This document shows, piece after piece, positions 25,317 to 34,692 of a stretch of 64,000 nt of DNA (the first letter of the stretch is position 1; every line of letters begins with the position of its first letter). Origin of the DNA: Micrococcales bacterium UBA7469 (GTDB lineage: Bacteria; Actinomycetota; Actinomycetes; Actinomycetales; Microbacteriaceae). The notes under the pieces were generated by a model. That model saw only the letters and a list, made by a program, of their open reading frames with translations. It was not told the DNA's origin and made no database searches. Both the position numbers and the translations under genes were made by a program. The DNA lies in the NCBI GenBank assembly GCA_002479805.1, contig DLPB01000031.1:64779-128778 (forward strand), written 5' to 3'.

Positions 25317-28300
25317 CCCCTTAGTCCCATAAGCACCTTGCCGGCAAAACTCTTCACCTTGGTTTGCTTGGACTGATACCAGGTAGAGAGTGTTGGCCTC
25401 TGGGTCTTCGCATAGGCGCAAACTGCCTTGGCTCGCTTCAGATACAAGATGTTTTGTGATGCGGGACCACCAGCCCAGGTTATTGCGGTGCAGAGGAACT
25501 TGCTTGCGGTGCTTCCCTTGAGAATCTCTCGAATCGCAACCTTCTGAGCTGCGGTTAGGTTGAATGCCTTGCCGATAAAGGCTGGGATGTAGCTCTGCAG
25601 GTAAGACGCTGTGGCACTCTCAGTTGGAACCGGTGGCGTGACCGTCGGGATCGCGATTGGTGATTGAGTTGCAGCGGTAAGCAGTCCCGGCCTCGTGGTG
25701 GTAACCACCTCAGAAGCCAAAGAGACAATCAAGACTGTGTCGATCTTGGCCTCGGTGGGAGCCGCAGCCAGCACGTTTCCGGTGAGCTGGACCGAAATTG
25801 CTTGACCGACATCAGCCGGTGTCAGCTCATAGCTTTCACCGGTAGCGCCAGCGATTGGTTGACCTTCTCTTAGCCACTGGATGCCAAATTCACCTGGGCT
25901 GACCAGCGTCGAGCGCTGTGCAATTAGCAGCTGACCGACAACCGGTGATCCAGTGATTGCCACCAGACGTGAACCGGTCGGCCAGGAAGGGGTTGTGGCA
26001 CCAGATAGCTTGGTCACACTTTGGAAGCCAGTCTTTCGACCGGTTACCTTGACCGTGATTGCCTTACCGGCATCGGCTGCCCGAAGCAGATAGCTTGCTC
26101 CAACGGCACCAGATATGGCACTGCCATCTCGTTGCCACTCATAGTCAAACTCAGTTCCCGCATCCCAAGGGCCGGTCTCAGCCGCTAGGAATTGGCCGAC
26201 CTGGGCGATGCCAGAAACTGTTGGGGTCGGCGAACTGGTGAAGCTGGAGATCGCCGCCTTTGGTGTTGAGGAAACTGCCATGGAGAGCTGGCTGTAACCA
26301 ATCACGTTGTGAGCGATGATCGCAAAGTAATAGGTGACACCCGGGGTTAGGTTGGTGACCACACAGGTTCTTTGGTCAGGGGCAACATTTCCGGCACAGG
26401 AGCCACTCGAAACCAACGTGAATGGCCCACCGGCTTCAAGCGATACCCAGACCTTGTAGTAGTCGATGAATGCACCACCATTCCAAGGCTCGGTCCAGTT
26501 CAAGCGCACCTCGTTGGTCAGTGCGGTTGCGGTTGGTTGCTCAGGCTTTGATGGTGTGCCCGGCATCACGACACCAATGGTTGCGCTCTGTGATGCTGCG
26601 AAGTTAATGCGAGTCACTCGCGCCGAGTCGAGCGGGTGAGAGACGATCCAGCTGTAGTTGTTGTCGGCCACCAAGGAAGGCGCAAATAGCGCAACCGATA
26701 CCTCACCAGAAGAATTGGTTCTCGGTGCTGCATGCGAGTAACCGCCGGGCCAGTTGGTGCAGAAACCGCCAGTAGCACCGGCAAATGGTGTGTAACTTCC
26801 AGTTTTGCAAGTCTTGGTGAAACCCGAAAACTCAATAGTTGCATTCGCTACGGCTTCATTGGAAGCCCACTCCTTGACCTGAAACTTCACAGCGTTCTGA
26901 GCCGGAAGCACTATGTTCACAGTTCTGGATTGGGTGAAGGTGGTGAAGCCACCGGCCTCCATGCCCCATGGGATTAGCGGTGAGGTTGGCGTTGCCGAAT
27001 TTGGCCTGCGAGAGGTGTTTACGAACAACTTGCCCGGGCTGCCGTTTGGCACCTGCAGGCTGTATTCACCACTGGCGTTGGTAACCGCAGTAATGGCATT
27101 TTCATTATCGGATCCGGCATATTGACCGTCGTTCAGCCACTTCACCGGAGCTCCAGAGACCGGGGTGGTTCCGTCGGCCATAAAGACCTTGCCGGTCACG
27201 GTCACAGGTTGGTTCATCACGACGTTCTGAGTGAGATCACTATTTGGGGTGACACTGACGTTGGTGGTGCGAGAGGTGTCGCTCGCATCTCGCACGATGA
27301 AGTCATATTTGTAGGCCGTGCTGGCAAGGTGCTGCTGAGCAAAAACCGCAATCTTCACAACACCAGCAGAGTTTGCTCTCGGCGCTGAGTGGGCATAACC
27401 ACCAGGCCAGGTAGTGCAGCTGGGGCTGGTGGCACCTGGGAATGGGGTGTAGCTTCCAGCCTTACAGGTTTTGGTGTAGCCACTGAATTCCAAAATTGCG
27501 CCCGACATCGAAGCCCCAGTGGAACCGTTGGTGACGTTGAAAGTAAGTGTGTGCTGAGCTGGCATCACAATGTTGATTTCTTTGCTCACGGTTGAGCTAG
27601 TCATGCCACCGGCCTCAAGACCCCAAGGCAACTGTGGGACTGTTGGCGCTTGGTTCCTCGGGGATCGGCTGGTGCTGACAAACAGACGACCTAACGTTCC
27701 AGAGGGAACCTCTAGGGAGTATTGACCCGAGCTGTTGGTGGTTGCCTTCAGAGAGTTGGCATTCTCAAGGCCGGCATACTGACCATCGTTTAGCCAGTTC
27801 ACAACCGCTCCCGCAACTGGCGTTGTGCCATCAGCCATAAGCACCCTGCCGGAGAAAACCACTGGTGGGTTCATCACTACCGTCACGTTCGCACTCGAAG
27901 TCGGGGTCAGGGTGAACAAGGTGCTCTTTGCCTCATTTTGAGGATCCAGCACCATGAATTCGTGTACTGGATCAGCTAGGTGCTGAGTGTCAAACAGTGA
28001 CAGCTTCACCTGTCCCTGAGCATTGGTCACCGGACCGGAGTGAGCATATCCAGCTGGCCAAGTTACACAGCGAGACTGAGTAGCACCGGTAAATGCGGTG
28101 TAGCTGCCGTTGATGCAGCCCTTGGTGTAGCCGGAGAACTGCACCTTGCCGCCAACCACTGGTTGGTTGGTCCCGTGCTGCAATACCGTCACGGTGACGG
28201 TCTTGATGCTCGGCACTCGGATGTCTACCACGGTGTCTTGAGTGATAGTTAGCTTGCCACCGGCCTCCATGCCCCAAGGTGTGTGAGGGATGGTCTCTAA

Positions 28301-30190
28301 ACCGCGGTTGGCCCAGCGTGGGGTGTTGATAAACAACTCACCCTCGGTGCCGTTTGGCACCTGCAACACATATTCACCAGCGAGGTTGGTGTATGCCAGT
28401 AACGTGTTTTGGTTATCCGATCCCGGGTTAGCGCCATTGGCAATCCAGCGCACCGGCATCTTTGCAACCGGAGTAACACCATCTGCCATCGTTACCTTGC
28501 CGGTGATGTATGGCAGATTGCTGGTCCAGGTAATGGCAACGTTCGACTTGTTCCATGCGGTAGTGGCGGCATCTCGAGTGCCGCGAACCTGGAAGCAGTA
28601 GAACTGAGCTTCTTGAAGGTTGAATACCGGCAGTGCGGTAAGGCCAGGACCTATGTAGCCAAAGTGCGACCAAGGTCCGGAGCAACCATTTGGACCGACC
28701 GAGATCTGAAGTTCCTGCTCATAGTCACCGGCAACGGTGTCGTCCCAGTCGACCCTCACGCGGTCGGTGTAGAGCGCTGACAGCTTGGTGTTGGTGATCG
28801 CTCCTGCGAGCGCCGTGCTCTCTGCTGCGCAGGAGTCAACTAGCGCTGAGACGTTTAAGCGACCACCGGTTGCGACCTTGCCAGCAAGGCTTGCCATGCC
28901 GGTGGCGGTTGCCTTCACCTTGGCGATGGCTTGCTCAGCGGTGGTGCCGCGGTAGGCAGCAAGGCAAAGTGCGATAGCACCGGTGACGTGCGGAGTAGCC
29001 ATTGAGGTTCCGCTCAGGGTGTCGTAACCATCACCGGAGGTCGAGAGAATGTTGGTGCCGGGAGCTGCCAGGTCAACCTTGGTTGCACTGTAGTTCGAGT
29101 AGCTAGCCAGCTGTCCAGCTTGATCAATTGCCGCTACCGAAACCACGCAGTCAAATGGGCGGTGTGGGGTGGTGCAGTCATATGCAGCTGGATAGGTTGC
29201 GGCGCTGTCTAGATTTGCTCCATCATTACCGGCTGCTGCCACAAAGATGATGCCAACATCACCACCGCGCTTAATGGCATTTTCTAGCGAACGTGAATAG
29301 GCGGTGCCACCCCAGGAGTTGTTGCTCGCGATGATATCGAGACCCTTTTTCATGCGAAGCATGGTGATGTAGTCGATTGCCTCGATTGCATCTGCGATTG
29401 AAGCCTGACCTTGGCTATTTACGATCTTCGCCGAGATCATGCTGACCTGCCAGGTCACACCCGTGACACCTAATGCATTGCCTCCAACTGCACCAATGGT
29501 TCCGGCAACGTGAGTGCCGTGTGGGTGTTCGTTCAGGTCATAGACGCTGCCGTCGTTGTTTAGAAAGTCATAGCCGTTGATGTCATCAACAAAGCCGTTG
29601 TTGTCGTTATCGATGCCATCGCCTGCCACCTCTTGGGCGTTGGTCCAGATATTCGCTGCTAGGTCTGAGTGCGAGACGTTAATGCCCGAGTCAATCACGG
29701 CAACGTATACCGCACGGGAACCGGTGTAACCCTTGGCCCATGCTCCAGCTGCATCGACACCGTAAGAACTGGTTGGGCTAGCGGTTGAGCTGGAGGTTGA
29801 GCCATACATGCCCCACATCTCTCCGCTTACATAGCGGGTGTCATTGGCGTTCTGAAGTTCAACTTCGTAGTTTGGCTCGGCGAATTCGACACCGCTGATT
29901 GCCTCAATGCGAGAGAGGTTTGTGGCGAGCGAATCAAATGGGTTTACCTTCACCAGGTAAGTGCCGGCACCCTCGAGACCGATTGGGGAGTAGTTCAAGA
30001 CAGCACCAAAGTCGAAGATCTCGCCGGCTGCTGGGGCGTCTTTTTCAAGCTGAACGATCAGCTGGTTAGCAACGATTTCTTCACCTTGGAAGCTTTGTTC
30101 GTTGTTGGCCATGGCTACTGTACCCTGACCCAAAAGCATCAGCAAAGTTGCTGTTGTGATTGCTAGAACCCTCGAAAAACTCTTGCTCAT
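25313..30190 (-). CDS. Large secreted S8 subtilase with repeats
   Basis: 1625 residues from ATG 30190 (GGGGAAAA upstream; a start 21 bases earlier has less support). A signal peptide (VLAITTATLLMLLGQGTVAMA) is followed by an I9-like propeptide to about 110. The peptidase has D167 (VIDSG), H224 (HPHGTHVAG) and S396 (GTSMATPHV). Then come three long repeats (about 560-1208), an FN3 domain, two Ig-like adhesion modules (YEWQRDG; IQWLREG) and a 150-residue tail. No LPxTG anchor is present. It likely digests protein outside the cell while the repeats bind surface or substrate. Among the largest genes here. Confidence 0.9.
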   Translation of the reverse strand: MSKSFSRVLAITTATLLMLLGQGTVAMANNEQSFQGEEIVANQLIVQLEKDAPAAGEIFDFGAVLNYSPIGLEGAGTYLVKVNPFDSLATNLSRIEAISGVEFAEPNYEVELQNANDTRYVSGEMWGMYGSTSSSTASPTSSYGVDAAGAWAKGYTGSRAVYVAVIDSGINVSHSDLAANIWTNAQEVAGDGIDNDNNGFVDDINGYDFLNNDGSVYDLNEHPHGTHVAGTIGAVGGNALGVTGVTWQVSMISAKIVNSQGQASIADAIEAIDYITMLRMKKGLDIIASNNSWGGTAYSRSLENAIKRGGDVGIIFVAAAGNDGANLDSAATYPAAYDCTTPHRPFDCVVSVAAIDQAGQLASYSNYSATKVDLAAPGTNILSTSGDGYDTLSGTSMATPHVTGAIALCLAAYRGTTAEQAIAKVKATATGMASLAGKVATGGRLNVSALVDSCAAESTALAGAITNTKLSALYTDRVRVDWDDTVAGDYEQELQISVGPNGCSGPWSHFGYIGPGLTALPVFNLQEAQFYCFQVRGTRDAATTAWNKSNVAITWTSNLPYITGKVTMADGVTPVAKMPVRWIANGANPGSDNQNTLLAYTNLAGEYVLQVPNGTEGELFINTPRWANRGLETIPHTPWGMEAGGKLTITQDTVVDIRVPSIKTVTVTVLQHGTNQPVVGGKVQFSGYTKGCINGSYTAFTGATQSRCVTWPAGYAHSGPVTNAQGQVKLSLFDTQHLADPVHEFMVLDPQNEAKSTLFTLTPTSSANVTVVMNPPVVFSGRVLMADGTTPVAGAVVNWLNDGQYAGLENANSLKATTNSSGQYSLEVPSGTLGRLFVSTSRSPRNQAPTVPQLPWGLEAGGMTSSTVSKEINIVMPAQHTLTFNVTNGSTGASMSGAILEFSGYTKTCKAGSYTPFPGATSPSCTTWPGGYAHSAPRANSAGVVKIAVFAQQHLASTAYKYDFIVRDASDTSRTTNVSVTPNSDLTQNVVMNQPVTVTGKVFMADGTTPVSGAPVKWLNDGQYAGSDNENAITAVTNASGEYSLQVPNGSPGKLFVNTSRRPNSATPTSPLIPWGMEAGGFTTFTQSRTVNIVLPAQNAVKFQVKEWASNEAVANATIEFSGFTKTCKTGSYTPFAGATGGFCTNWPGGYSHAAPRTNSSGEVSVALFAPSLVADNNYSWIVSHPLDSARVTRINFAASQSATIGVVMPGTPSKPEQPTATALTNEVRLNWTEPWNGGAFIDYYKVWVSLEAGGPFTLVSSGSCAGNVAPDQRTCVVTNLTPGVTYYFAIIAHNVIGYSQLSMAVSSTPKAAISSFTSSPTPTVSGIAQVGQFLAAETGPWDAGTEFDYEWQRDGSAISGAVGASYLLRAADAGKAITVKVTGRKTGFQSVTKLSGATTPSWPTGSRLVAITGSPVVGQLLIAQRSTLVSPGEFGIQWLREGQPIAGATGESYELTPADVGQAISVQLTGNVLAAAPTEAKIDTVLIVSLASEVVTTTRPGLLTAATQSPIAIPTVTPPVPTESATASYLQSYIPAFIGKAFNLTAAQKVAIREILKGSTASKFLCTAITWAGGPASQNILYLKRAKAVCAYAKTQRPTLSTWYQSKQTKVKSFAGKVLMGLRG
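26565..28510 (-). repeat. Three tandem ~650-base repeats in subtilase
   Basis: Units at about 28510-27863, 27862-27207 and 27206-26565. Each encodes about 217 residues beginning GKVxMADGxTPV and containing a carboxypeptidase-regulatory-like half (VPNG, LFVNT, PWGMEAGG) and a second half with FSGYTKxCxxGSYTxF and WPGGYxHxxP. The units differ by substitutions, so they are not recent copies. Confidence 0.85.
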
Positions 30191-30293
30191 TTTTCCCCAT
30201 TCGACAGGCACAACAATTGCCCATCACCCAATCAACAAGGTACCAGCAGGGGGTGACTTTATCGATAGCGGGATGTCACGATATGAACATTGA

Positions 30294-30680
30294 CTATGCG
30301 TTCGCTAGGGCCGTGATTTCACTCCTTTTGGACTTGGGGCCGGGCTTTGTGCGCTGCACGATCGCTGACTCGGCGGCTCGAAAATGGTAATCAGGGGTTA
30401 TGCCACTATCGATAATGCTGAAATTGACACTGGCACCGACTGCAAGGGCATACAACTTGATCCGTCGAATTGAAGGGTTGGCTTCGCCACTTTCAAATTG
30501 AGAAACAGATTCCTGGCTAACCCCCAATGCAATACCCACATCTTTTTGAGTCAGGTTCTTTCTCTTACGGATTTCAACCAACGCCTCAATAGCATCCAGC
30601 CAGCTCTCCTCGGTGGTCATGCCGGCTATACGCAGGTCTGACTTTCCATTACTAGTGTTCAAGGTGGCGATTCGTTTCAT
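30294..30680 (-). CDS. XRE-family transcriptional regulator
   Basis: 128 residues from ATG 30680. A helix-turn-helix of the Cro/CI type is at about 45-75 (LTQKDVGIALGVSQESVSQFESGEANP). The C-terminus is short and basic. The start codon lies inside an 8-base inverted repeat and no ribosome site is present, so the transcript is probably leaderless and self-regulated. The frame can be opened further upstream, but that part crosses the operator. Possible targets are itself and the divergent hydrolase gene. Confidence 0.8.
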   Translation of the reverse strand: MKRIATLNTSNGKSDLRIAGMTTEESWLDAIEALVEIRKRKNLTQKDVGIALGVSQESVSQFESGEANPSIRRIKLYALAVGASVNFSIIDSGITPDYHFRAAESAIVQRTKPGPKSKRSEITALANA

Positions 30681-30697
30681 AAATTTTATTTTATGAA
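30676..30697. promoter_or_regulatory. Operator palindrome over the XRE start codon
   Basis: TTCATAAA (30676-30683) and TTTATGAA (30690-30697) form a perfect 8-base inverted repeat with a 6-base spacer. On the minus strand TAAAAT lies 7 bases before the ATG, so operator, -10 and start codon overlap. Confidence 0.6.
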
Positions 30698-30789
30698 TTT
30701 CGTTGGTGTTGGTCAACCGATGGCTCGCCGACTGACCCGCCAAGCCCTTCCCAACTTGCACTCATGCCCCGCTGTGCTAGCCTCCCCTC

Positions 30790-31803
30790 ATGCGCAAATC
30801 AAGGGTGATTACAAGTGTTGCTGCCGGTCTGGTAGTTCTGGTTGCTGGCGGAGGGCTTGCGGTTGGTGACTACATCTACACCACCGGCACCAAAGTGAAT
30901 TGCGCCGTAAACGCAGACGATCTAAATCACACCCCTGCCGAGTTCTACACCGCAGGCAAAGACAATGGCCCATTCCCTGGCGAAGGCTGGAATAAGTGGG
31001 TGGATTACGACCTAAGTAGCTGGTGGCTAACCGATGTCCAATATGACGAGGTAAAGATCCCGGTTGCCGATGGTGTTGAGCTTGCTGCCTGGTGGATTGC
31101 ACCCCACCTTGATGAGACCAAGAAGACCGTGATTGTCACGCACGGCATTGGCACCAGTAAGCAAGACTTCAACACTCTGCTGCCAACCTCAATGTTGGTC
31201 AAGGGTGGCTACAACGTGCTTTTGGTTGACCAGCGCGATGCTGGCGAGTCGACCTGTGTTGACGGTCGCCACTCAGCGGGTCAGGAAGAGTCCTCTGACT
31301 TTGCCGAGGTTGCCAAGTGGCTAAACACCGAAAAGGGCATTCCAGCCAGCTCGCTTGGCATGTTTGGTGTTTCCGGTGGTGCGATTGCAACCTCGCTGGT
31401 GCCGGCTAAGTCGGATTTGGTTTCTGCCTTTGCCATGGAGGGCACCATCTTCGACTTCAATGCCGCCGCCACTCAAGAGGTTGAGTTCCAGGGCTTCCCT
31501 GGCTTCCTTTGGCAGTTTGCCCAGGGCGCTGCAATTGTCTTTCACGGGGTAAACCTGGCCGAAACTTCGGTGCAGTCATCGATTGAAAAAGCAGAGGCTC
31601 GGCCAATGCTCATCCTGCACGGTGATGCCGATCAGCGCCTCAAATATCAGTCTTCGGTTGACTTCTACAGCTATGCAAAATCTGTTGGAGCAAACATCAC
31701 CCTGGAAACTTTTGCCGGGGCTGATCACACCGAGGGCATGCTCTCAGAAACCGATCGCTACGCCAAAGCTCTGGTCAGCTTCTTCGACGCCAGCCTGAAG
31801 TAA
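30790..31803 (+). CDS. Membrane-anchored alpha/beta hydrolase
   Basis: 337 residues. An N-terminal hydrophobic segment (VITSVAAGLVVLVAGGGLAV) anchors or exports it. The nucleophile elbow is GVSGG (Ser near 194), preceded by the oxyanion loop VTHGIGTS, with the later ILHGDADQRL holding the acid and DHTEGM the His. This is a prolyl-oligopeptidase-like esterase/hydrolase of the DUF/Bem46 kind. Its substrate is unknown. Its stop directly abuts that of the convergent HNH gene. Confidence 0.8.
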   Translation: MRKSRVITSVAAGLVVLVAGGGLAVGDYIYTTGTKVNCAVNADDLNHTPAEFYTAGKDNGPFPGEGWNKWVDYDLSSWWLTDVQYDEVKIPVADGVELAAWWIAPHLDETKKTVIVTHGIGTSKQDFNTLLPTSMLVKGGYNVLLVDQRDAGESTCVDGRHSAGQEESSDFAEVAKWLNTEKGIPASSLGMFGVSGGAIATSLVPAKSDLVSAFAMEGTIFDFNAAATQEVEFQGFPGFLWQFAQGAAIVFHGVNLAETSVQSSIEKAEARPMLILHGDADQRLKYQSSVDFYSYAKSVGANITLETFAGADHTEGMLSETDRYAKALVSFFDASLK

Positions 31804-32592
31804 TTACTTACAGCTCTCACCGAACTCTTTGATGGTGGCTAGCTCGGCATTATCTACCGTTAGTCCCCAGCGGATCTTCACCTTTACCCAGTTGGTGATG
31901 TAGCGGCAACGATAGCCAGTGTTTGGTGGCAACCAATCGGCTGGATCGCGGTCGGACTTAGATCGATTTGATGATGCGGTAACCGCTATCAGGCTGCCGC
32001 CAAAACCTAAGTCATTGGCAAACTCTTTGCGCTTCTCCGAGCTCCAGGCATAGGCACCAGAGTCCCAAGCTTCTTTCAGCGGAATGAAGTGGTCGACATC
32101 AAAATCTGATGGGTCGTTTGTGGTCACCTGGTCATAGACCGAATACCACTCACCGCCTGTGAGATCGCAATCACCAAAGACGCTTGGCTTTACCTTGGCC
32201 TCGGCAATCAAAACCTCTCTTCTGGTGTTGCAGCCATCGCCATCGGCATCAATCCAATGCCGAAATAGGTCGCGGTCATAACCCGCTCCCTGCTCAGCAG
32301 CCAACACCAATTCGGGAATCAGTTTCTGCAGATCAGTCTTCTCTGCCGCTGGTTTGGTGGTTGGTTTTTTGGATGGCGCGGGCTTTGTTGCCTCGGGTGA
32401 TTTGGTCTCCTGAGAAACTGTCGGCGATTCGGTAACCGAAGGTGTTGGCGTGGAGCTCTGTGTGATGGTCTGGGTCGGGGATGCCGAGGTTGCAGTTTCC
32501 TGCGGGGCATCGGAAGAGCTAAAAATCGAGGCGAACCAAATAATCGCAATCAATCCACCAATGGTGGAAAGTGACCCCCGCTTTAGCCTCAC
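31804..32592 (-). CDS. Secreted HNH (DUF1524-type) nuclease
   Basis: 262 residues. A hydrophobic N-terminus (TIGGLIAIIWFASIFSS) is followed by a Ser/Thr/Pro/Lys-rich linker to about 85 and then a catalytic domain. FDVDHFIPLKEAW contains the metal-binding DH of HNH nucleases and SNRSKSDRDP and WVKVKIRWGL complete the DUF1524 pattern. Likely exported to degrade DNA for nutrient use or competition. No immunity gene is visible. Confidence 0.85.
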   Translation of the reverse strand: MRLKRGSLSTIGGLIAIIWFASIFSSSDAPQETATSASPTQTITQSSTPTPSVTESPTVSQETKSPEATKPAPSKKPTTKPAAEKTDLQKLIPELVLAAEQGAGYDRDLFRHWIDADGDGCNTRREVLIAEAKVKPSVFGDCDLTGGEWYSVYDQVTTNDPSDFDVDHFIPLKEAWDSGAYAWSSEKRKEFANDLGFGGSLIAVTASSNRSKSDRDPADWLPPNTGYRCRYITNWVKVKIRWGLTVDNAELATIKEFGESCK

Positions 32593-32624
32593 ATCAATAA
32601 ATCATAGGGAGGCTAAAGGGCTAA

Positions 32625-33581
32625 CTAGCGGTGGGCTGGCTTAGGCACCAATTCGCTTGAGTAGTCAGCAGACTCTGGAAGGTTTGCATTTAGATACTCA
32701 AAGTCGTCATCGCTCAGTGCCACATCGAGTGCCGTGATGCAATCGAGAATGCTCTCGGTTCTGGTTGCTCCCGGGATTGGAATCACGGCTGGCGAGGTCT
32801 TCATCTCCCACGCCAATGCAATTGCATACTTTGAAACACCGTGCTTGTTCGCTACCTCTTCAAAGGCATCGGAGTCGGTGATGGCCTTTTTATTGTTCAT
32901 GCCACCAAGCGGTGACCATGGCAAATAGGCAACGCCATACTTTTCACAAACTTCTAGAACATCCAGGTCATAGCGATAGCGCGGAGAGAATTCGTTCTGG
33001 ATTGAGACGATGCCGCCCTCGTTAGGACCACCGGCAATCTTGATGGCAATTTCGAGTTGCTTGGCGTCGTAGTTGGAGACACCGATCTGATCAACAATGC
33101 CGCGCTCTTTGAGAATCAGGATGTTTGCCACCTGAGTCTCGAACACAATCTCTGGATCAAGCCGGTGGTGCTGCCATAGGTCGATCTTCTCAACCCCGAG
33201 TCTGCCTGCCGATGCCTCGGCAGCGCGCAGTAGGTAGTCGAGGCTGCCGTTGCGACCCCAGCGTTCACCGGGCTGGCGGGTAATACCGGCCTTGGTTGCA
33301 ATTACCACCTTGTCCTTTTGCTCCTTGGTGCCGGACCAGGTGCGGAGTGCTTCGGCAACGAAGATCTCGTTGTGACCAAAGGCATCCCAGGTTGGTGCAT
33401 AAATATCTGCGGTGTCCAAAAGCGTGACACCGGCATCCAGTGCCGCGTGAATCGCAGGTATAGCTGACTCCTGACGCCGCACCGGATCAAGCGCTGCACC
33501 ATTTGACCAGATCCAAGAAACATTCATGCAACCGATACCGATTGCCGAGACCTGGCGATTACCTAGCTTGTGCTGCTTCAT
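32625..33581 (-). CDS. Aldo/keto reductase
   Basis: 318 residues, TIM-barrel NADPH-dependent oxidoreductase. Catalytic tetrad: LLDTADIYAP (Asp, Tyr), VVIATKAG (Lys) and LWQHHRLDP (His). VIPIPGATR near the C-terminus binds the cofactor phosphate. It follows the alcohol dehydrogenase gene by 14 bases, so both likely reduce or oxidise small carbonyls as one operon. Confidence 0.9.
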   Translation of the reverse strand: MKQHKLGNRQVSAIGIGCMNVSWIWSNGAALDPVRRQESAIPAIHAALDAGVTLLDTADIYAPTWDAFGHNEIFVAEALRTWSGTKEQKDKVVIATKAGITRQPGERWGRNGSLDYLLRAAEASAGRLGVEKIDLWQHHRLDPEIVFETQVANILILKERGIVDQIGVSNYDAKQLEIAIKIAGGPNEGGIVSIQNEFSPRYRYDLDVLEVCEKYGVAYLPWSPLGGMNNKKAITDSDAFEEVANKHGVSKYAIALAWEMKTSPAVIPIPGATRTESILDCITALDVALSDDDFEYLNANLPESADYSSELVPKPAHR

Positions 33582-33595
33582 TGGAGCTCCTATTT

Positions 33596-34642
33596 CTAGA
33601 TGGTGCTGGCGTCGATGACAAAGCGGTAGCGCACATCGCTTGCGACCACGCGGTTGTATGCCGCATCAACCGCAGCGGTGTCGCTGGCATCAACCAGCTC
33701 GATGGTGGAAACAATGTTGTGCTCAGCACAAAAGTCCAACATCTCCTGGGTGTCTTTGATGTTTCCGGTATTGGCTCCCGCGATTGACTTCAGGCCAGTC
33801 ACCAAGCTAAATGGGTTGTAGCTCTGGTCTTTACCTGGTAGTCCGACATTCACAATTGACCCACCGACTCGCAATGTGCTCAGTAGGCCATCGAGGTCGA
33901 GGTCAGCACTGGTGGTGTTGATGATTACATCGAAGAAGTTCTTGTGGTTGGCAATTGCATCGCTGGTTAGCACATAAGCCTTGGCACCGAACTCAAGGGC
34001 ATCCGCCGACTTGGCTGGTGAGTGTCCAAGCACATAAGTTTCTGCACCCAGCGCTGCTGCAAATTTCACACCCATGTGACCGAGGCCGCCAAGACCTAGG
34101 ATCGCCACCTTCTTGCCTGGACCAACCTGCCAGTGCTTCAGTGGTGACCAAAGGGTGATCCCGGCACACAACAAAGGTGCCGCGGAAGCGGCATCGATTT
34201 TTTTGGAAACTTTGAGCACGTAGTTTTGATCGACCACGATGTCCTGGGCATAGCCACCATAGGTTGGGGCTTGGTCATAGTGACGCCCGTTATAGGTCTG
34301 GACATTGCCGGTTAGGCAGTAGTTCTCCATGCCGGCCTGGCAGTATTCGCAGGTGCGGCAGGAGTCAACAAAGGTGCCGACACCAACTCGGTCACCAACC
34401 GCAAACTTTGAAACTGCAGACCCAACCGCGGTTACCTCACCGACAATTTCGTGACCCGGCACCATTGGAAAGATGCCCTCAAACCACTCGTCTCTTACCT
34501 GGTGGATATCGGAGTGGCAAATACCGGAGTAAAGAATCTTGATGGCGACCATCTCGGAGGTCAGATCCCTCAGCGGCAACTCTCCCTTTTCAAACTTTGC
34601 ACTTGGAGCATTTGCAACTAGCGAGCGGGTGGTTGGCATCAT
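33596..34642 (-). CDS. Zinc-dependent alcohol dehydrogenase (CAD/YahK type)
   Basis: About 348 residues; two adjacent ATGs (34642 and 34639) follow AAGAGG. Zinc ligands are Cys in GICHSD and His in PGHEIVGEV; the structural zinc is held by CRTCEYCQAGMENYC. The NAD(P)-binding motif is GLGGLGHMG. This class reduces aldehydes, NADPH-preferring. It is divergent from an alpha/beta hydrolase and upstream of the aldo/keto reductase. Confidence 0.9.
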   Translation of the reverse strand: MMPTTRSLVANAPSAKFEKGELPLRDLTSEMVAIKILYSGICHSDIHQVRDEWFEGIFPMVPGHEIVGEVTAVGSAVSKFAVGDRVGVGTFVDSCRTCEYCQAGMENYCLTGNVQTYNGRHYDQAPTYGGYAQDIVVDQNYVLKVSKKIDAASAAPLLCAGITLWSPLKHWQVGPGKKVAILGLGGLGHMGVKFAAALGAETYVLGHSPAKSADALEFGAKAYVLTSDAIANHKNFFDVIINTTSADLDLDGLLSTLRVGGSIVNVGLPGKDQSYNPFSLVTGLKSIAGANTGNIKDTQEMLDFCAEHNIVSTIELVDASDTAAVDAAYNRVVASDVRYRFVIDASTI

Positions 34643-34692
34643 GACCTCTTCTTTGGGGGATGGCACGGTTTGGAAATTTGGTTATTAGTGAC

